A stretch of 18,670 bases of DNA from JADHUC01 sp964617665 (GCA_964617665.1 CAZUAH010000264.1:1-18670), one strand, 5' to 3'; counted from the stretch's first letter, positions 7,278 through 14,655 are shown. Notes: generated by a model not told the origin, from the letters alone. Numbers and translations are program-made.

Positions 7278-8825
7278 ATGCTGGGCCCACGGAAACCTTA
7301 CCCGCCTACCGAGTTTGACCTGAGAGTCTTCGAGATCTACGTGCCCTCTGATCATCATCTTCGCAAAGCGGCAAGGGTGATCAATTGGGACGCCTTTCAT
7401 GATCTGCTCGCCCCGTTTTATGATGACAGGCTGGGGCAGCCCTCCGAGCCGCCGGTGCTGATGCTTCAGTTCGAGTATCTCCGCTATCATTACAATCTCT
7501 CCGACGCCCAGGTCATCCGCCACAGCCAGACGGATATGGCCTTCCGCATGTTCCTCCAGGTAAACTGCCACGACCAACTGCCGGATTCCAGTTCATTATG
7601 CCGGTTTCGTGCTCGCTTGAAAGCCGATGGGTTTCAGCGGATATTTGATCAAGTCGTCGCTCAAGCCCATCAACACAACCTCATCAGAGAGCGTCTGCGA
7701 TTAAAAGACGCTACGCATATCATCGCGGATATTGACGTCCCCACGACACTGGGGCTGGTGGCGCAAATTCGGGCCCAACTGCTTGAGGCGGCCCAACCGT
7801 TTGATGGCGAGCGAGTCGAAGGGGAGCAGGTTGAGATCGAGCTGCTACTCCAGCGTACCGAGTCGCAAAAAGTCGAAATCCGCTTAGAGGCCCGTGTCAC
7901 GCACCTGAAGGAAATCCTGAATTGGGTGGACACGTTACCGTCTCCCGAAGACGCCGAAACGAACAAGTCGTGGCAGAAATTACTCGACCGCCGCCGGATT
8001 GCTCACAAGATACTGGACGACCAAGAACATCCGGGAAGCGGCGATAAGGTCCGCAGTGTGACGGACCCCGACGCTCGGCGAGCCAGGCATGGGGACTGGT
8101 TCGACGGTTGCTTGTTGGACATTCTTGTCGACGCCGACAGCGAAATCATCACGCAGATTAACGTGCTGCCGGGCAATGGTGAGGAAGCTGCCGATGCAAT
8201 TACGCTGATTCAGCAGGAAGAAACGATTCACGGGAACGATGTGGAAGCGATGTCCATCGACGGGGTTGGCTTCAACGGTTCCGTGTTACACGCCCTGGAA
8301 GATCCAGAAGGATTGGGCTTGGACGTCTATGTGCCGCCCCGAGAGGAGGCCGAAGACGCGCTGTATACTCCACGAGATTTTCAGGAGACCGAAGACGGTA
8401 AGCTGACGTGCCCGGCCGGTGAGACATCGACGAGTTCCCATCGCGACAATGCCCGCGCACGGAGGGCTCACCTGTTCAGCGCCGATACCTGCCGCGGCTG
8501 TGCGATGGTGGCGAAATGCATGACCGATCCGCCAACGGCAACGGCCAAGCATGGCCGGCGCGTTTACCGTTCGGACTACCATCAAGAGCTGGAGCGCGCC
8601 CGCGCCAAGACCCAAACGGCGCAATACCAAGCGGTCCGTCGCGAGCAATGGAAGGTGGAGCGAAAGTTAGGCGAGGTGGTGAACTGTCACGGCGGCCGCC
8701 GCGCACGTTCTCGTGGGCAGCCGAAGGTCTTCATACAGGAGTGCATGGCCTGCACAGCAACGAACATCAAACGAATGATCCGACTTATTTGCGGGGAGCG
8801 GTGCGCGCTCGCTTCGGAGAACTAA
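7278..8825 (+). CDS. IS1182-family DDE transposase
   Basis: 515 aa from ATG 7278. GGGAGG at 7264-7269 is 8 nt upstream, which favours this ATG over the in-frame GTG at 7269. The N-terminal part (about 10-125, FDLRVFEIYVPSDHHLRK...SSLCRFRARL) is the DUF772 type found in IS1182/IS5-like transposases. Likely DDE residues are D144 (KDATHI), D328 (MSIDGVGFNG) and E461 in VERKLGE, the latter followed by the usual HGGRRARSRG. Between the first two acidic residues is a long charged, probably helical insertion (about 175-260). Four cysteines (C378, C405, C408, C414) suggest a zinc knuckle. Length fits a complete family member. It would catalyse cut-and-paste movement of the surrounding element. Confidence 0.92.
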   Translation: MLGPRKPYPPTEFDLRVFEIYVPSDHHLRKAARVINWDAFHDLLAPFYDDRLGQPSEPPVLMLQFEYLRYHYNLSDAQVIRHSQTDMAFRMFLQVNCHDQLPDSSSLCRFRARLKADGFQRIFDQVVAQAHQHNLIRERLRLKDATHIIADIDVPTTLGLVAQIRAQLLEAAQPFDGERVEGEQVEIELLLQRTESQKVEIRLEARVTHLKEILNWVDTLPSPEDAETNKSWQKLLDRRRIAHKILDDQEHPGSGDKVRSVTDPDARRARHGDWFDGCLLDILVDADSEIITQINVLPGNGEEAADAITLIQQEETIHGNDVEAMSIDGVGFNGSVLHALEDPEGLGLDVYVPPREEAEDALYTPRDFQETEDGKLTCPAGETSTSSHRDNARARRAHLFSADTCRGCAMVAKCMTDPPTATAKHGRRVYRSDYHQELERARAKTQTAQYQAVRREQWKVERKLGEVVNCHGGRRARSRGQPKVFIQECMACTATNIKRMIRLICGERCALASEN

Positions 8826-8973
8826 CCCCCGCAGGCGGAAACTGCACCGATCACGCAAGCCAGGTAGATCCCCAAACAACCACTGTCGAAAGGAGCCACG
8901 ATTCCGCCACGCTCACCAAGAGCACGCCAAATCAGAAAGCCTACGTCCAAAAAGATGGCCTACTACCATATGA

Positions 8974-8988
8974 TATTACTTCAGTAGC
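8974..8988 (-). repeat. IS right inverted repeat
   Basis: Reverse complement of the left terminal repeat, 13 of 15 positions matching; 3 further bases separate it from the target duplication. Confidence 0.7.
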
Positions 8989-8991
8989 TTG

Positions 8992-8998
8992 CAACGGA
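8992..8998. repeat. Target-site duplication, right copy (CAACGGA)
   Basis: Identical to 7151-7157, in direct orientation, directly outside the right end of the insertion sequence. Confidence 0.75.
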
Positions 8999-9030
8999 CT
9001 GGGCTAGGCAAACCAACGGGCCGTTGGCCC
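8999..9030. repeat. Right half of the palindromic repeat split by the insertion sequence
   Basis: Begins with CTGGGCTAGG, the exact complement of the end of 7117-7148, and pairs with that arm at 24 of 32 positions. It also holds a local hairpin, CCAACGG / CCGTTGG (9013-9027). Confidence 0.75.
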
Positions 9031-9118
9031 TGGCGGCGAAACGAAGCCCTATGTCGACAGCGATCCTGAACGCGATATTGAGCCACGGCGAATTGATCTG
9101 GCTCTTTGGTTGGTTCAT

Positions 9119-9351
9119 TACCGCGAAGCGGTTAAACACCGTAGCCCAGGGTCAGTCCGCCGTAAGCGGACGCCACCCTGGGTATCCGATTAATTGAATC
9201 CTCCGAACCCTGAAAGGGTTCCACAATGGTCATCGCTTTGTATAACCCCTTCAGGGTTGATGTTCGCGTCTTTTGCCGTACCCAGGGTGGCGCTTCACGG
9301 CTGCGCCGCCCGCGCTTACCCTGGGCTACGATGTTTAACCGCTTCGCGGTA
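9119..9351. repeat. 233-bp nested (three-level) palindromic element
   Basis: Three pairs of arms are nested. The outer pair 9119-9152 / 9318-9351 matches at 33 of 34 positions. The middle pair 9171-9184 / 9279-9292 is perfect over 14 bp. The inner pair 9206-9220 / 9244-9258 matches at 14 of 15, around a 23-nt loop. The CCCAGGGT and ACCCTGGG modules in the outer and middle arms are also complementary to each other, so two local hairpins can compete with the long-range fold. The outer arms carry GTTTAACCGC, shared with 7012-7050, and TAGCCCAG, shared with the palindrome split by the insertion sequence. The element ends 47 bp before the next gene. Confidence 0.88.
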
Positions 9352-9398
9352 GCAGCGGGCGTAGGTCAGGCTGTGACAAAGCACCCGGAGACATCGCA

Positions 9399-9989
9399 AT
9401 GAACGAGCCAATGGTCCCTCGATCTCCTCCAGATCCGGGCACGAAACGCGAGCGGTTAAGCGTCCAGGACCTCTTCATTCTCATTACCGGTGTGGGCATC
9501 GCACTTGCCGTCACTCGTCCGATATGGATGGGGTCTTATCAATCCGATGAAGGTGACCCCATCGAAATGGTTCCGGTCGTGGTGAGGGTCATTGTCGCCA
9601 TCCTTAGCGGCCTGTCGTTTGTCGGCGTTCCCTTGCTGTTGGCCCGATTGACTCGCCGTCGCACACCGTGGGGCCCCGGCAAAATCTCTTGGTTTTCTCA
9701 GGGCGTGGCCGCCTGGTTACTCTGGCCGCCAATCGTCTTTCACCAACTCCCGCGATCCAGTGGCGATATGCCCTGGAGTTCCGTGTGCTGGCTCTGGGGC
9801 ACGCCGCTGATGGGCCTTTACATGACGACGGCGATCCTTGCGGGCGGTTGGTTCGGCCGGCGAGGCCGTCGGCGGATGAGACGCTCGGGTCGTGAACAGT
9901 TTGGGTTGATCCTGTCGTGCTTGTGGGCCTGCACCGGGCTCTATTTCTTGGGCCTCCTGTATTGGATCGACCTGGGCGGGAAGCGTTAG
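9399..9989 (+). CDS. Small multi-spanning membrane protein, function unknown
   Basis: 196 aa, ATG at 9399 with GGAG about 8 nt upstream. Hydrophobic segments lie at about 23-39, 59-82, 98-115, 129-153 and 168-190, so four or five membrane spans are likely. The segment SVQDLFILITGVGIALAV resembles the first helix of many unassigned planctomycete membrane proteins. Basic stretches RRR (86-88) and RRGRRRMRRSGR (154-165) would face the cytoplasm. I recognise no family or active site. The acylase-family gene begins 34 bp downstream on the same strand, so the two are probably co-transcribed. Confidence 0.75.
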   Translation: MNEPMVPRSPPDPGTKRERLSVQDLFILITGVGIALAVTRPIWMGSYQSDEGDPIEMVPVVVRVIVAILSGLSFVGVPLLLARLTRRRTPWGPGKISWFSQGVAAWLLWPPIVFHQLPRSSGDMPWSSVCWLWGTPLMGLYMTTAILAGGWFGRRGRRRMRRSGREQFGLILSCLWACTGLYFLGLLYWIDLGGKR

Positions 9990-10023
9990 GCACTTCAGTC
10001 GTTTCACCGACGGAGGCGTGTTG

Positions 10024-12195
10024 ATGCGTTCGCAACGCGGCAGAGACGTTGAGATCTGGCGGGACGAACACGGTGTCCCTCACGTGGAAGCCACGCACGA
10101 GAACGATCTGTATTGGGGCCAGGGCGTCGTGCATGCGACTGACCGCGCCATGCAGATGCTGCTGATGCGGATACTCGGTCAGGGCAGGGTCTGCGAACTG
10201 CTCGATCCCAGCGATGCCTCCCTTCGTGTGGATACCTTTTTTCGCAGGATGAATTGGGCTGGCAACGTATCGCCGCAAATGGAGAAACTGACGGACGAAG
10301 GCGGCGAGCATCTGGCGAGCTATTGCGAAGGCGTGAACTCCGTCTTGCTGAAGAAGTACCCGTGGGAATTCCGTCTGCTCGGCTACCGGCCAGAACCGTG
10401 GCGCCTCGAACACACCATTACGATTTCCCGAATGGTGGGCTATGTGACCCTTCAGCAATCCCAAGCCGAAATGGAGAGACTGCTCGTGCAAATGGTCCAG
10501 GCGGGCGTTGCCGACGACAAATTGGAGGAGTTGTTCCCTGGGCTCTTGGAAGGACTTGATAGGGAACTGCTGAACAAGGTCAGGCTCACCGAGCGAGTTG
10601 TCCCGTCCGACATGCTCTGGCAAACTGGCGCGCCCCGCATGATGGCCTCCAACAATTGGGTCGTCTCGGGATCAAAGACCGCGTCTGGAAAACCCCTTCT
10701 CTGTAACGATCCGCACTTGGAAGGCAACCGTCTGCCAAACGTCTGGTGCGAAGTTGCCTTGCACACGCGGGACCGGTATGCAATCGGCGGTTCGATGCCC
10801 GGGGGACCGGGGATCATGGTTGGGCGGAACCCGGATGTTGCCTGGGGTGCTACCTACGCCTTTGCTGACGCTTTGGATTCGTGGGTCGAGCGCTGCCAAG
10901 ACGGCAAGTACTTTCGCAAACCGGACCAGTGGCTGCCTTTCCGCCAAAGGCGCGAGATCATCAATCGCAAGAAGAGAGGACCGGCCGAGGTGGTCTTCCA
11001 CGAGAACGAGCACGGAGTATTGGACGGTGATCCTTCCCGGGATGGCTACTATCTGGCAACACGTTGGGCTGCAGGAGAGTCCGGCGCTGCCACGATTTGC
11101 CGTATTCTCGAAATGTGGAATGTCAGAACCGTCGAAGAAGCCATGGACACACTCGGGCGAGTCGAGACCGCCTGGAGTTTCGTCTTTGCAGATCGGCATG
11201 GGGACATCGGGTATCAAATGTCCGGTCTCGTGCCGAGGCGAAGACCGGGAATCAGCGGCCTTGTACCCCTGCCCGGTTGGAAGAAGGAGAACGACTGGCA
11301 GGGGATCATCAACCTCGAGGAACTTCCGCGCACCTTCAATCCAGATGAAGGGTTCTTTGCGACGGCGAATCAGGATCTGAACGAGTATGGGAAAGCGAAG
11401 CCAATCAACATGCCCATGGGGCCGTACCGAGCCGAGCGAATTGCCAGCCTTCTCGAAGACGGGCAAGACGTCACCCCCGCCGACATGTTCGAGATGCACT
11501 ACGACGTGTACTCGCCTCAAGCCGAGAAGTTCATGGAGATTCTCAAGCCGCTTATTCCGCACACTCCGCAGGGAGAGATGCTGCGAGATTGGGATTGCCG
11601 ATACACCGCTGAATCAAAAGGAGCTTTCTTGTTCGAGGCTTTCTATCGGCGACTTCTCCAGGACGTATTTGGGGCAGGTGGCTTTGGGGAAAACGTTGCT
11701 GCGTATCTTGTGAACGAGACAGGGATATTCGTTGATTTCTACTTCAATTTCGACCGTGTCATGCTTTCCGAGGAGTCGGCATGGTTCGGAGGCGAATCCA
11801 GGGAAGACGTGTACCGCCGCGTTGCGGAAGAATCATTGTCGATTGAGCCCCGCCCCTGGGGAGAAGGACAACGATATGTGATGCGTCATCTTCTGTTCGG
11901 CGGGAAGTTGCCGAAGTTCTTGGGATTCGATCGGGGCCCGGTCACCGCAATCGGTGGAAGAGCAACAGTGCATCAAGGACAAATCTACCGAAGCGCCGGG
12001 CGGACGACGACTTTCGTGCCCTCTTTTCGATTCGTTGCTGACCTTGGCAACGACGACTTCTTCAGCAACCTGCTCGGCGGCCCCTCTGACCGGCGATTCT
12101 CGAAGTGGTATTGCTCCGACTTGAAGAACTGGCTTTCAGGCAAGTACAAGAAGATCCCTTCCGGGCCAACCGTCAAGAAACGCCGGTTCAAGTGA
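10024..12195 (+). CDS. Penicillin acylase-family Ntn hydrolase without a visible signal peptide
   Basis: 723 aa. ATG 10024 is chosen because GGAGG (10012-10016) is 7 nt upstream; the GTG at 10018 is too close. Family features: IWRDEHGVPHVEA (11-23), GQGVVHATDRAMQM (about 33-46), the nucleophile segment A-S209-N-N-W-V-V-S-G-S-K, NDPHL (about 228-232), and VGRNPDVAWGAT (about 266-277) with oxyanion-type N269. In this family the precursor cuts itself before the Ser, leaving an alpha chain of about 208 and a beta chain of about 515 residues, and hydrolyses amides such as N-acyl groups. The His usual in G-H-N-x-x-I-A-W-G is Arg here. Most relatives are exported; this one starts directly in the domain with no hydrophobic leader, so a cytoplasmic location is implied. 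Substrate unknown. Its stop lies 9 bp from the end of the convergent membrane-protein gene. Confidence 0.9.
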   Translation: MRSQRGRDVEIWRDEHGVPHVEATHENDLYWGQGVVHATDRAMQMLLMRILGQGRVCELLDPSDASLRVDTFFRRMNWAGNVSPQMEKLTDEGGEHLASYCEGVNSVLLKKYPWEFRLLGYRPEPWRLEHTITISRMVGYVTLQQSQAEMERLLVQMVQAGVADDKLEELFPGLLEGLDRELLNKVRLTERVVPSDMLWQTGAPRMMASNNWVVSGSKTASGKPLLCNDPHLEGNRLPNVWCEVALHTRDRYAIGGSMPGGPGIMVGRNPDVAWGATYAFADALDSWVERCQDGKYFRKPDQWLPFRQRREIINRKKRGPAEVVFHENEHGVLDGDPSRDGYYLATRWAAGESGAATICRILEMWNVRTVEEAMDTLGRVETAWSFVFADRHGDIGYQMSGLVPRRRPGISGLVPLPGWKKENDWQGIINLEELPRTFNPDEGFFATANQDLNEYGKAKPINMPMGPYRAERIASLLEDGQDVTPADMFEMHYDVYSPQAEKFMEILKPLIPHTPQGEMLRDWDCRYTAESKGAFLFEAFYRRLLQDVFGAGGFGENVAAYLVNETGIFVDFYFNFDRVMLSEESAWFGGESREDVYRRVAEESLSIEPRPWGEGQRYVMRHLLFGGKLPKFLGFDRGPVTAIGGRATVHQGQIYRSAGRTTTFVPSFRFVADLGNDDFFSNLLGGPSDRRFSKWYCSDLKNWLSGKYKKIPSGPTVKKRRFK

Positions 12196-12204
12196 CCCAT
12201 GCCG

Positions 12205-12963
12205 TCAGCTGTTCTGTTGTGGAATCTCCGCACGGGACGATTCGCTTCGTGATGTGAGCAGCGCGAGGCCCGACACTGCAAGCGGCAGCGGAATGAGCGC
12301 GATCATGAGGACTTTCTGGAAGACTCTCTGGGGATCCGTCTCGCCGATCGGCAGCATATGGAAGAAATACATCGCCCACACACCGACTCCCAGCAGAACG
12401 AGTCCGACAACCCGCGGCCACCACCTGCACAGAATCGCGCACAGGATAAACGGACCAGGAACGAGCAGTCCTTCGCCCAGGAGCGCCCTGGGTTCCGAAG
12501 CGTGGCTCAAGACGACAAACGCAAGCCAGAAGACGCCGAATGCAAGCAGAACGCGCGAGACCGCCTTTCGTGCGTCCCAGAAACTCAGGCAGTAGCTCGA
12601 ATAGTAAACGACCAGCATGAACGTAACCACCGTCGAGGCTGGTATCTGGTCGTTGCTCAGATCGAGCCGATGCCAGCTCTGCGCGATCAGCACGACCATC
12701 AGGAAGACAGCACCCGCGAGATACGCACGAAGGCCTGCTTTGGCTGCCGCCTCCTTTTGGAATTCGTCCAGGTCGTTCAGCAACCCGAACTGGCGCAGGA
12801 TGCCTGGGCCAAACGCCCCCATCGCCATCAGGATCATGAAGCCGCGATGTGCCGTTACCCCCAACCATAGACCGGCAACAAACAGCACAAAGGCAATGAA
12901 GCCAACCGGCGAACTGCGAAGCCGCGTGACGAGGGATCGCAAATAGGCGCTAATACGGTTCAT
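12205..12963 (-). CDS. Multi-spanning membrane protein paired with the XRE regulator
   Basis: 252 aa. Its ATG overlaps the stop of the upstream regulator gene (ATGA, 12960-12963), a sign of translational coupling. About seven or eight hydrophobic segments are visible (near 21-37, 41-55, 80-95, 111-128, 137-153, 166-180, 184-203 and 217-235). A cytoplasmic-looking loop, GLLNDLDEFQKEAAAKAGLRAY (about 60-81), recalls the DE-rich loop of DUF2178-like proteins, which also occur beside 70-aa XRE regulators, but I cannot assign it to that family with confidence. No enzyme motif seen. It is probably the main target of the paired regulator. Confidence 0.8.
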   Translation of the reverse strand: MNRISAYLRSLVTRLRSSPVGFIAFVLFVAGLWLGVTAHRGFMILMAMGAFGPGILRQFGLLNDLDEFQKEAAAKAGLRAYLAGAVFLMVVLIAQSWHRLDLSNDQIPASTVVTFMLVVYYSSYCLSFWDARKAVSRVLLAFGVFWLAFVVLSHASEPRALLGEGLLVPGPFILCAILCRWWPRVVGLVLLGVGVWAMYFFHMLPIGETDPQRVFQKVLMIALIPLPLAVSGLALLTSRSESSRAEIPQQNS

Positions 12964-13175
12964 TTTCCTTCCCCTGTTGTGTCCTCCAACTCGAAGAGCG
13001 CTTCGACGGACACACCGAAGACGCGCGCAAGGCGAAGTGCCAATTCGATCGACGGCTTGTACCTGCCCCGTTCGATCGAAATGATCGTCTGACGCGTAAC
13101 CCCAACCCGCTCAGCGAGTTCCTGCTGGGTCATGCCGTCGTTCTCGAAGCGATAGCGTTTGAGGTGGACCTTCAT
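12960..13175 (-). CDS. Small XRE/Cro-type HTH regulator
   Basis: 71 aa from ATG 13175. The helix-turn-helix lies at about 15-38 (MTQQELAERVGVTRQTIISIERGR), with the usual continuation KPSIELALRLARVFGVSVEALF. No ligand or dimerisation domain beyond that, as is normal for this short class (YozG/YgzD-like). It heads a two-gene operon with the membrane protein. A sigma70 promoter and two 16-bp operator-like repeats lie directly upstream, which points to self-repression. The ribosome binding site is weak. Confidence 0.92.
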   Translation of the reverse strand: MKVHLKRYRFENDGMTQQELAERVGVTRQTIISIERGRYKPSIELALRLARVFGVSVEALFELEDTTGEGK

Positions 13176-13208
13176 CCGTATTCATCCAGTTTCTCTTGGG
13201 CGATTCTG

Positions 13209-13237
13209 ACTGTAAAGCAAGCTTTACCAAATGTCAA
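13209..13237 (-). promoter_or_regulatory. Sigma70 promoter of the XRE regulator operon
   Basis: Minus strand: TTGACA (13237-13232), 17-nt spacer, TACAGT (13214-13209). The -35 is a perfect consensus match, the -10 matches at 4 of 6, and the spacing is ideal. Transcription would start near 13202, 27 nt before the ATG at 13175. Confidence 0.75.
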
Positions 13238-13248
13238 GCAAACTTTAC
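13212..13248. promoter_or_regulatory. Tandem operator sites overlapping the XRE promoter
   Basis: Two 16-bp near-palindromes, read on the minus strand: GTAAAGTTTGCTTGAC (13248-13233) and GTAAAGCTTGCTTTAC (13227-13212). They match at 14 of 16 positions and are spaced 21 bp start to start, two helical turns. The second is a perfect palindrome of 7-bp arms around TT. They cover the -35, most of the spacer and the edge of the -10, the layout expected for cooperative repression by dimers of the HTH protein encoded just downstream. Confidence 0.7.
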
Positions 13249-13361
13249 GTTCTTTCTGGCACAATTTCCACGCGATGGTGAATGAATGTGGCGATAGACT
13301 TGCAGCATGCTTGTCTGGCGAGGCAGTGCGATGCGGCATCACTTCTGGCAGGTCTCACCGA

Positions 13362-14558
13362 CTATCGACCGCAGGCTTCCGACCACCGTTGTGTTTTCAG
13401 GTTCGCCTCTCGGATCAGCGCGATGTTCTCGTCGTCGGGACGTTCCTCGTGGTCCAGCAGGCCGCGGCGGCGCACGCGGTTGCGCAGGTAGGCCCCGCAT
13501 AGGTGCGCGCCTACGCAACCGGGGTTCTTTCGCAAGCCGGCAAGCACCTCGGCGTACCAGCGTCCGTCATTGCGCGAGTAGCGGCCGTCGTGGTACAGAC
13601 CGCTGTCGTCCGCGGTCGAAATGCCGTGGGATCCGTCGGCCCAAAGCACCGGCATGCTGGTCTTCTCGTGCCAGTCGGCCAAGTGTTCGACCGGCGCGCG
13701 AAAATCCTGGAAGCTCAGCACGTCAACGTAAGGCCGCGCCGCTTCGATCACTTCCATCGGTAGCGGAGCGTTAGCTTCGTAGCGATCGCCAAGGATCAGG
13801 TGGTGTTTGTCGTAGCGGCGGATGGCGTCGTGTGTGACCTTATAGTACTGCGTCGCCAATTCGACCAGTTCCTTGCGCCCGTCCTCTGTTTCCAGCTTGG
13901 CCGGATCGAACAATGGGCCTTTCCAGTGGTTCATCGAACGCGTGTGTACCCACGTGGGACAGTCGATGTAGAAGTAGCCAATCAGGTTCGGGTCGTTGGC
14001 CATGCGGGCACAGTGTGCCCGGGCAACATAGTCGCACCAGTCGCGAAAACCGGGGCTGAAGAAATCCGGATGCCGCACTTCGGCTTCCCATTGATGGAAG
14101 TCGGCAAACGGCAGCATGTGGCAGTATGGCATGCCCAGCCACTGATACTCCTCGAACGTGAAGTTGTGCGAGTGGCGATGGTTGGTCTGACCGCGGGTAA
14201 CCACCTCCTGCACCCAACCGACGCTGTTGAATCCCCACGATTTCAAATCCGGCACGACCGCCTCTTCGATCCACCGACGCTGGCTGTTGCCGTATTTCTC
14301 TCGCCAGATTTTCAGGTTCTCCGCATAGCGTAGCGACGCCGAGTCGATATGGTTCAACGCCACAGAGAAGAACGGTTTGCCGTCGGGTGTAATCAACCAC
14401 CAGCGGTCGTGACGCTTGTCAAGCGTGAAGAAGCCCTTCGGCTCGGACTGTGTGGTTTTCACTGCGGCATGGCCGCCGTCGCCAAGCGCCAATCCCGCGG
14501 CCGTTGCAGCAGAAGTTGTCAGAAACATGCGGCGGGCCATGCGATGCTTGTCGCGCAT
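13362..14558 (-). CDS. Tat-exported agarase/GH-A-like protein with atypical active site
   Basis: 398 aa from ATG 14558, which has GAGAGA about 7 nt upstream; an in-frame ATG at 14585 is less well placed. The twin-arginine signal is R9-R10-M-F-L, then AATAAGLALG, so folded export is likely. The segment GFFTLDKRHDRWWLITPDG-KPFFSVALNHID (about 42-72) is typical of agarase-like (GH50-related) proteins, followed by LKSWGFNSVG and a TIM-barrel-like pattern. The place where clan GH-A enzymes carry the Asn-Glu acid/base reads GYFYIDCP (about 194-201), and the usual nucleophile strand reads MPVLWADGSHG (302-312) with Asp instead of Glu. It may therefore be a diverged or inactive glycosidase. It is transcribed toward the regulator operon, which has its own promoter. 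Confidence 0.78.
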   Translation of the reverse strand: MRDKHRMARRMFLTTSAATAAGLALGDGGHAAVKTTQSEPKGFFTLDKRHDRWWLITPDGKPFFSVALNHIDSASLRYAENLKIWREKYGNSQRRWIEEAVVPDLKSWGFNSVGWVQEVVTRGQTNHRHSHNFTFEEYQWLGMPYCHMLPFADFHQWEAEVRHPDFFSPGFRDWCDYVARAHCARMANDPNLIGYFYIDCPTWVHTRSMNHWKGPLFDPAKLETEDGRKELVELATQYYKVTHDAIRRYDKHHLILGDRYEANAPLPMEVIEAARPYVDVLSFQDFRAPVEHLADWHEKTSMPVLWADGSHGISTADDSGLYHDGRYSRNDGRWYAEVLAGLRKNPGCVGAHLCGAYLRNRVRRRGLLDHEERPDDENIALIREANLKTQRWSEACGR

Positions 14559-14627
14559 AGGTATATCTCTCTTCCGACTCGTCATATCCTTCGATTCGCT
14601 GACGCCATCAAGTTTGGACCGAAAGGC

Positions 14628-14655
14628 GTTCTGACTAGCAGTGCAAAGTCAGAAC
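14628..14655. terminator. Hairpin between kinase and agarase-like gene; possible terminator
   Basis: GTTCTGAC (14628-14635) and GTCAGAAC (14648-14655) are perfect 8-bp arms around a 12-nt loop. It lies 59 nt past the kinase stop on the minus strand and 70 nt before the agarase-like start. Only a short T-run (GCCTTT) follows on the minus strand, so it could equally be an operator for the downstream gene. Confidence 0.4.

Larger units (their letters stand above)
7158..8991 (+). mobile_element. IS1182-family insertion sequence, apparently complete
   Basis: 1834 bp with one intact transposase gene on the plus strand, imperfect terminal inverted repeats (7159-7173 and 8974-8988, 13 of 15 matching) and flanking 7-bp direct repeats CAACGGA. 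The size fits the IS1182 family. The intact reading frame and identical target duplication suggest a fairly recent insertion. It landed in the loop of an intergenic palindrome, between the sulfatase gene and the small membrane protein gene, and disrupts no recognisable coding sequence. Confidence 0.85.
8826..9398. other. Gene-free stretch: IS tail, split palindrome half and nested palindrome
   Basis: The first 166 bases after the transposase stop belong to the insertion sequence. Then come the right target duplication, the right half of the split palindrome, about 90 bp of unassigned sequence, and the nested palindrome at 9119-9351. The last 47 bp lead into the small membrane protein gene and carry its ribosome binding site (GGAG). 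I see no host gene here. Confidence 0.75.

Noticed and set aside
8516..9007. Plus-strand 163-codon frame overlapping the transposase end
   Set aside because: It overlaps the transposase out of frame, has no family resemblance and runs across the IS boundary. I considered a frameshifted transposase C-terminus, but the main frame already contains the full catalytic set.
9051..9197. Small plus-strand frame of 48 codons (MSTAILNAILSHGELIW...)
   Set aside because: No ribosome binding site, and its second half is simply the translation of the left arm of the nested palindrome. Probably not a gene.
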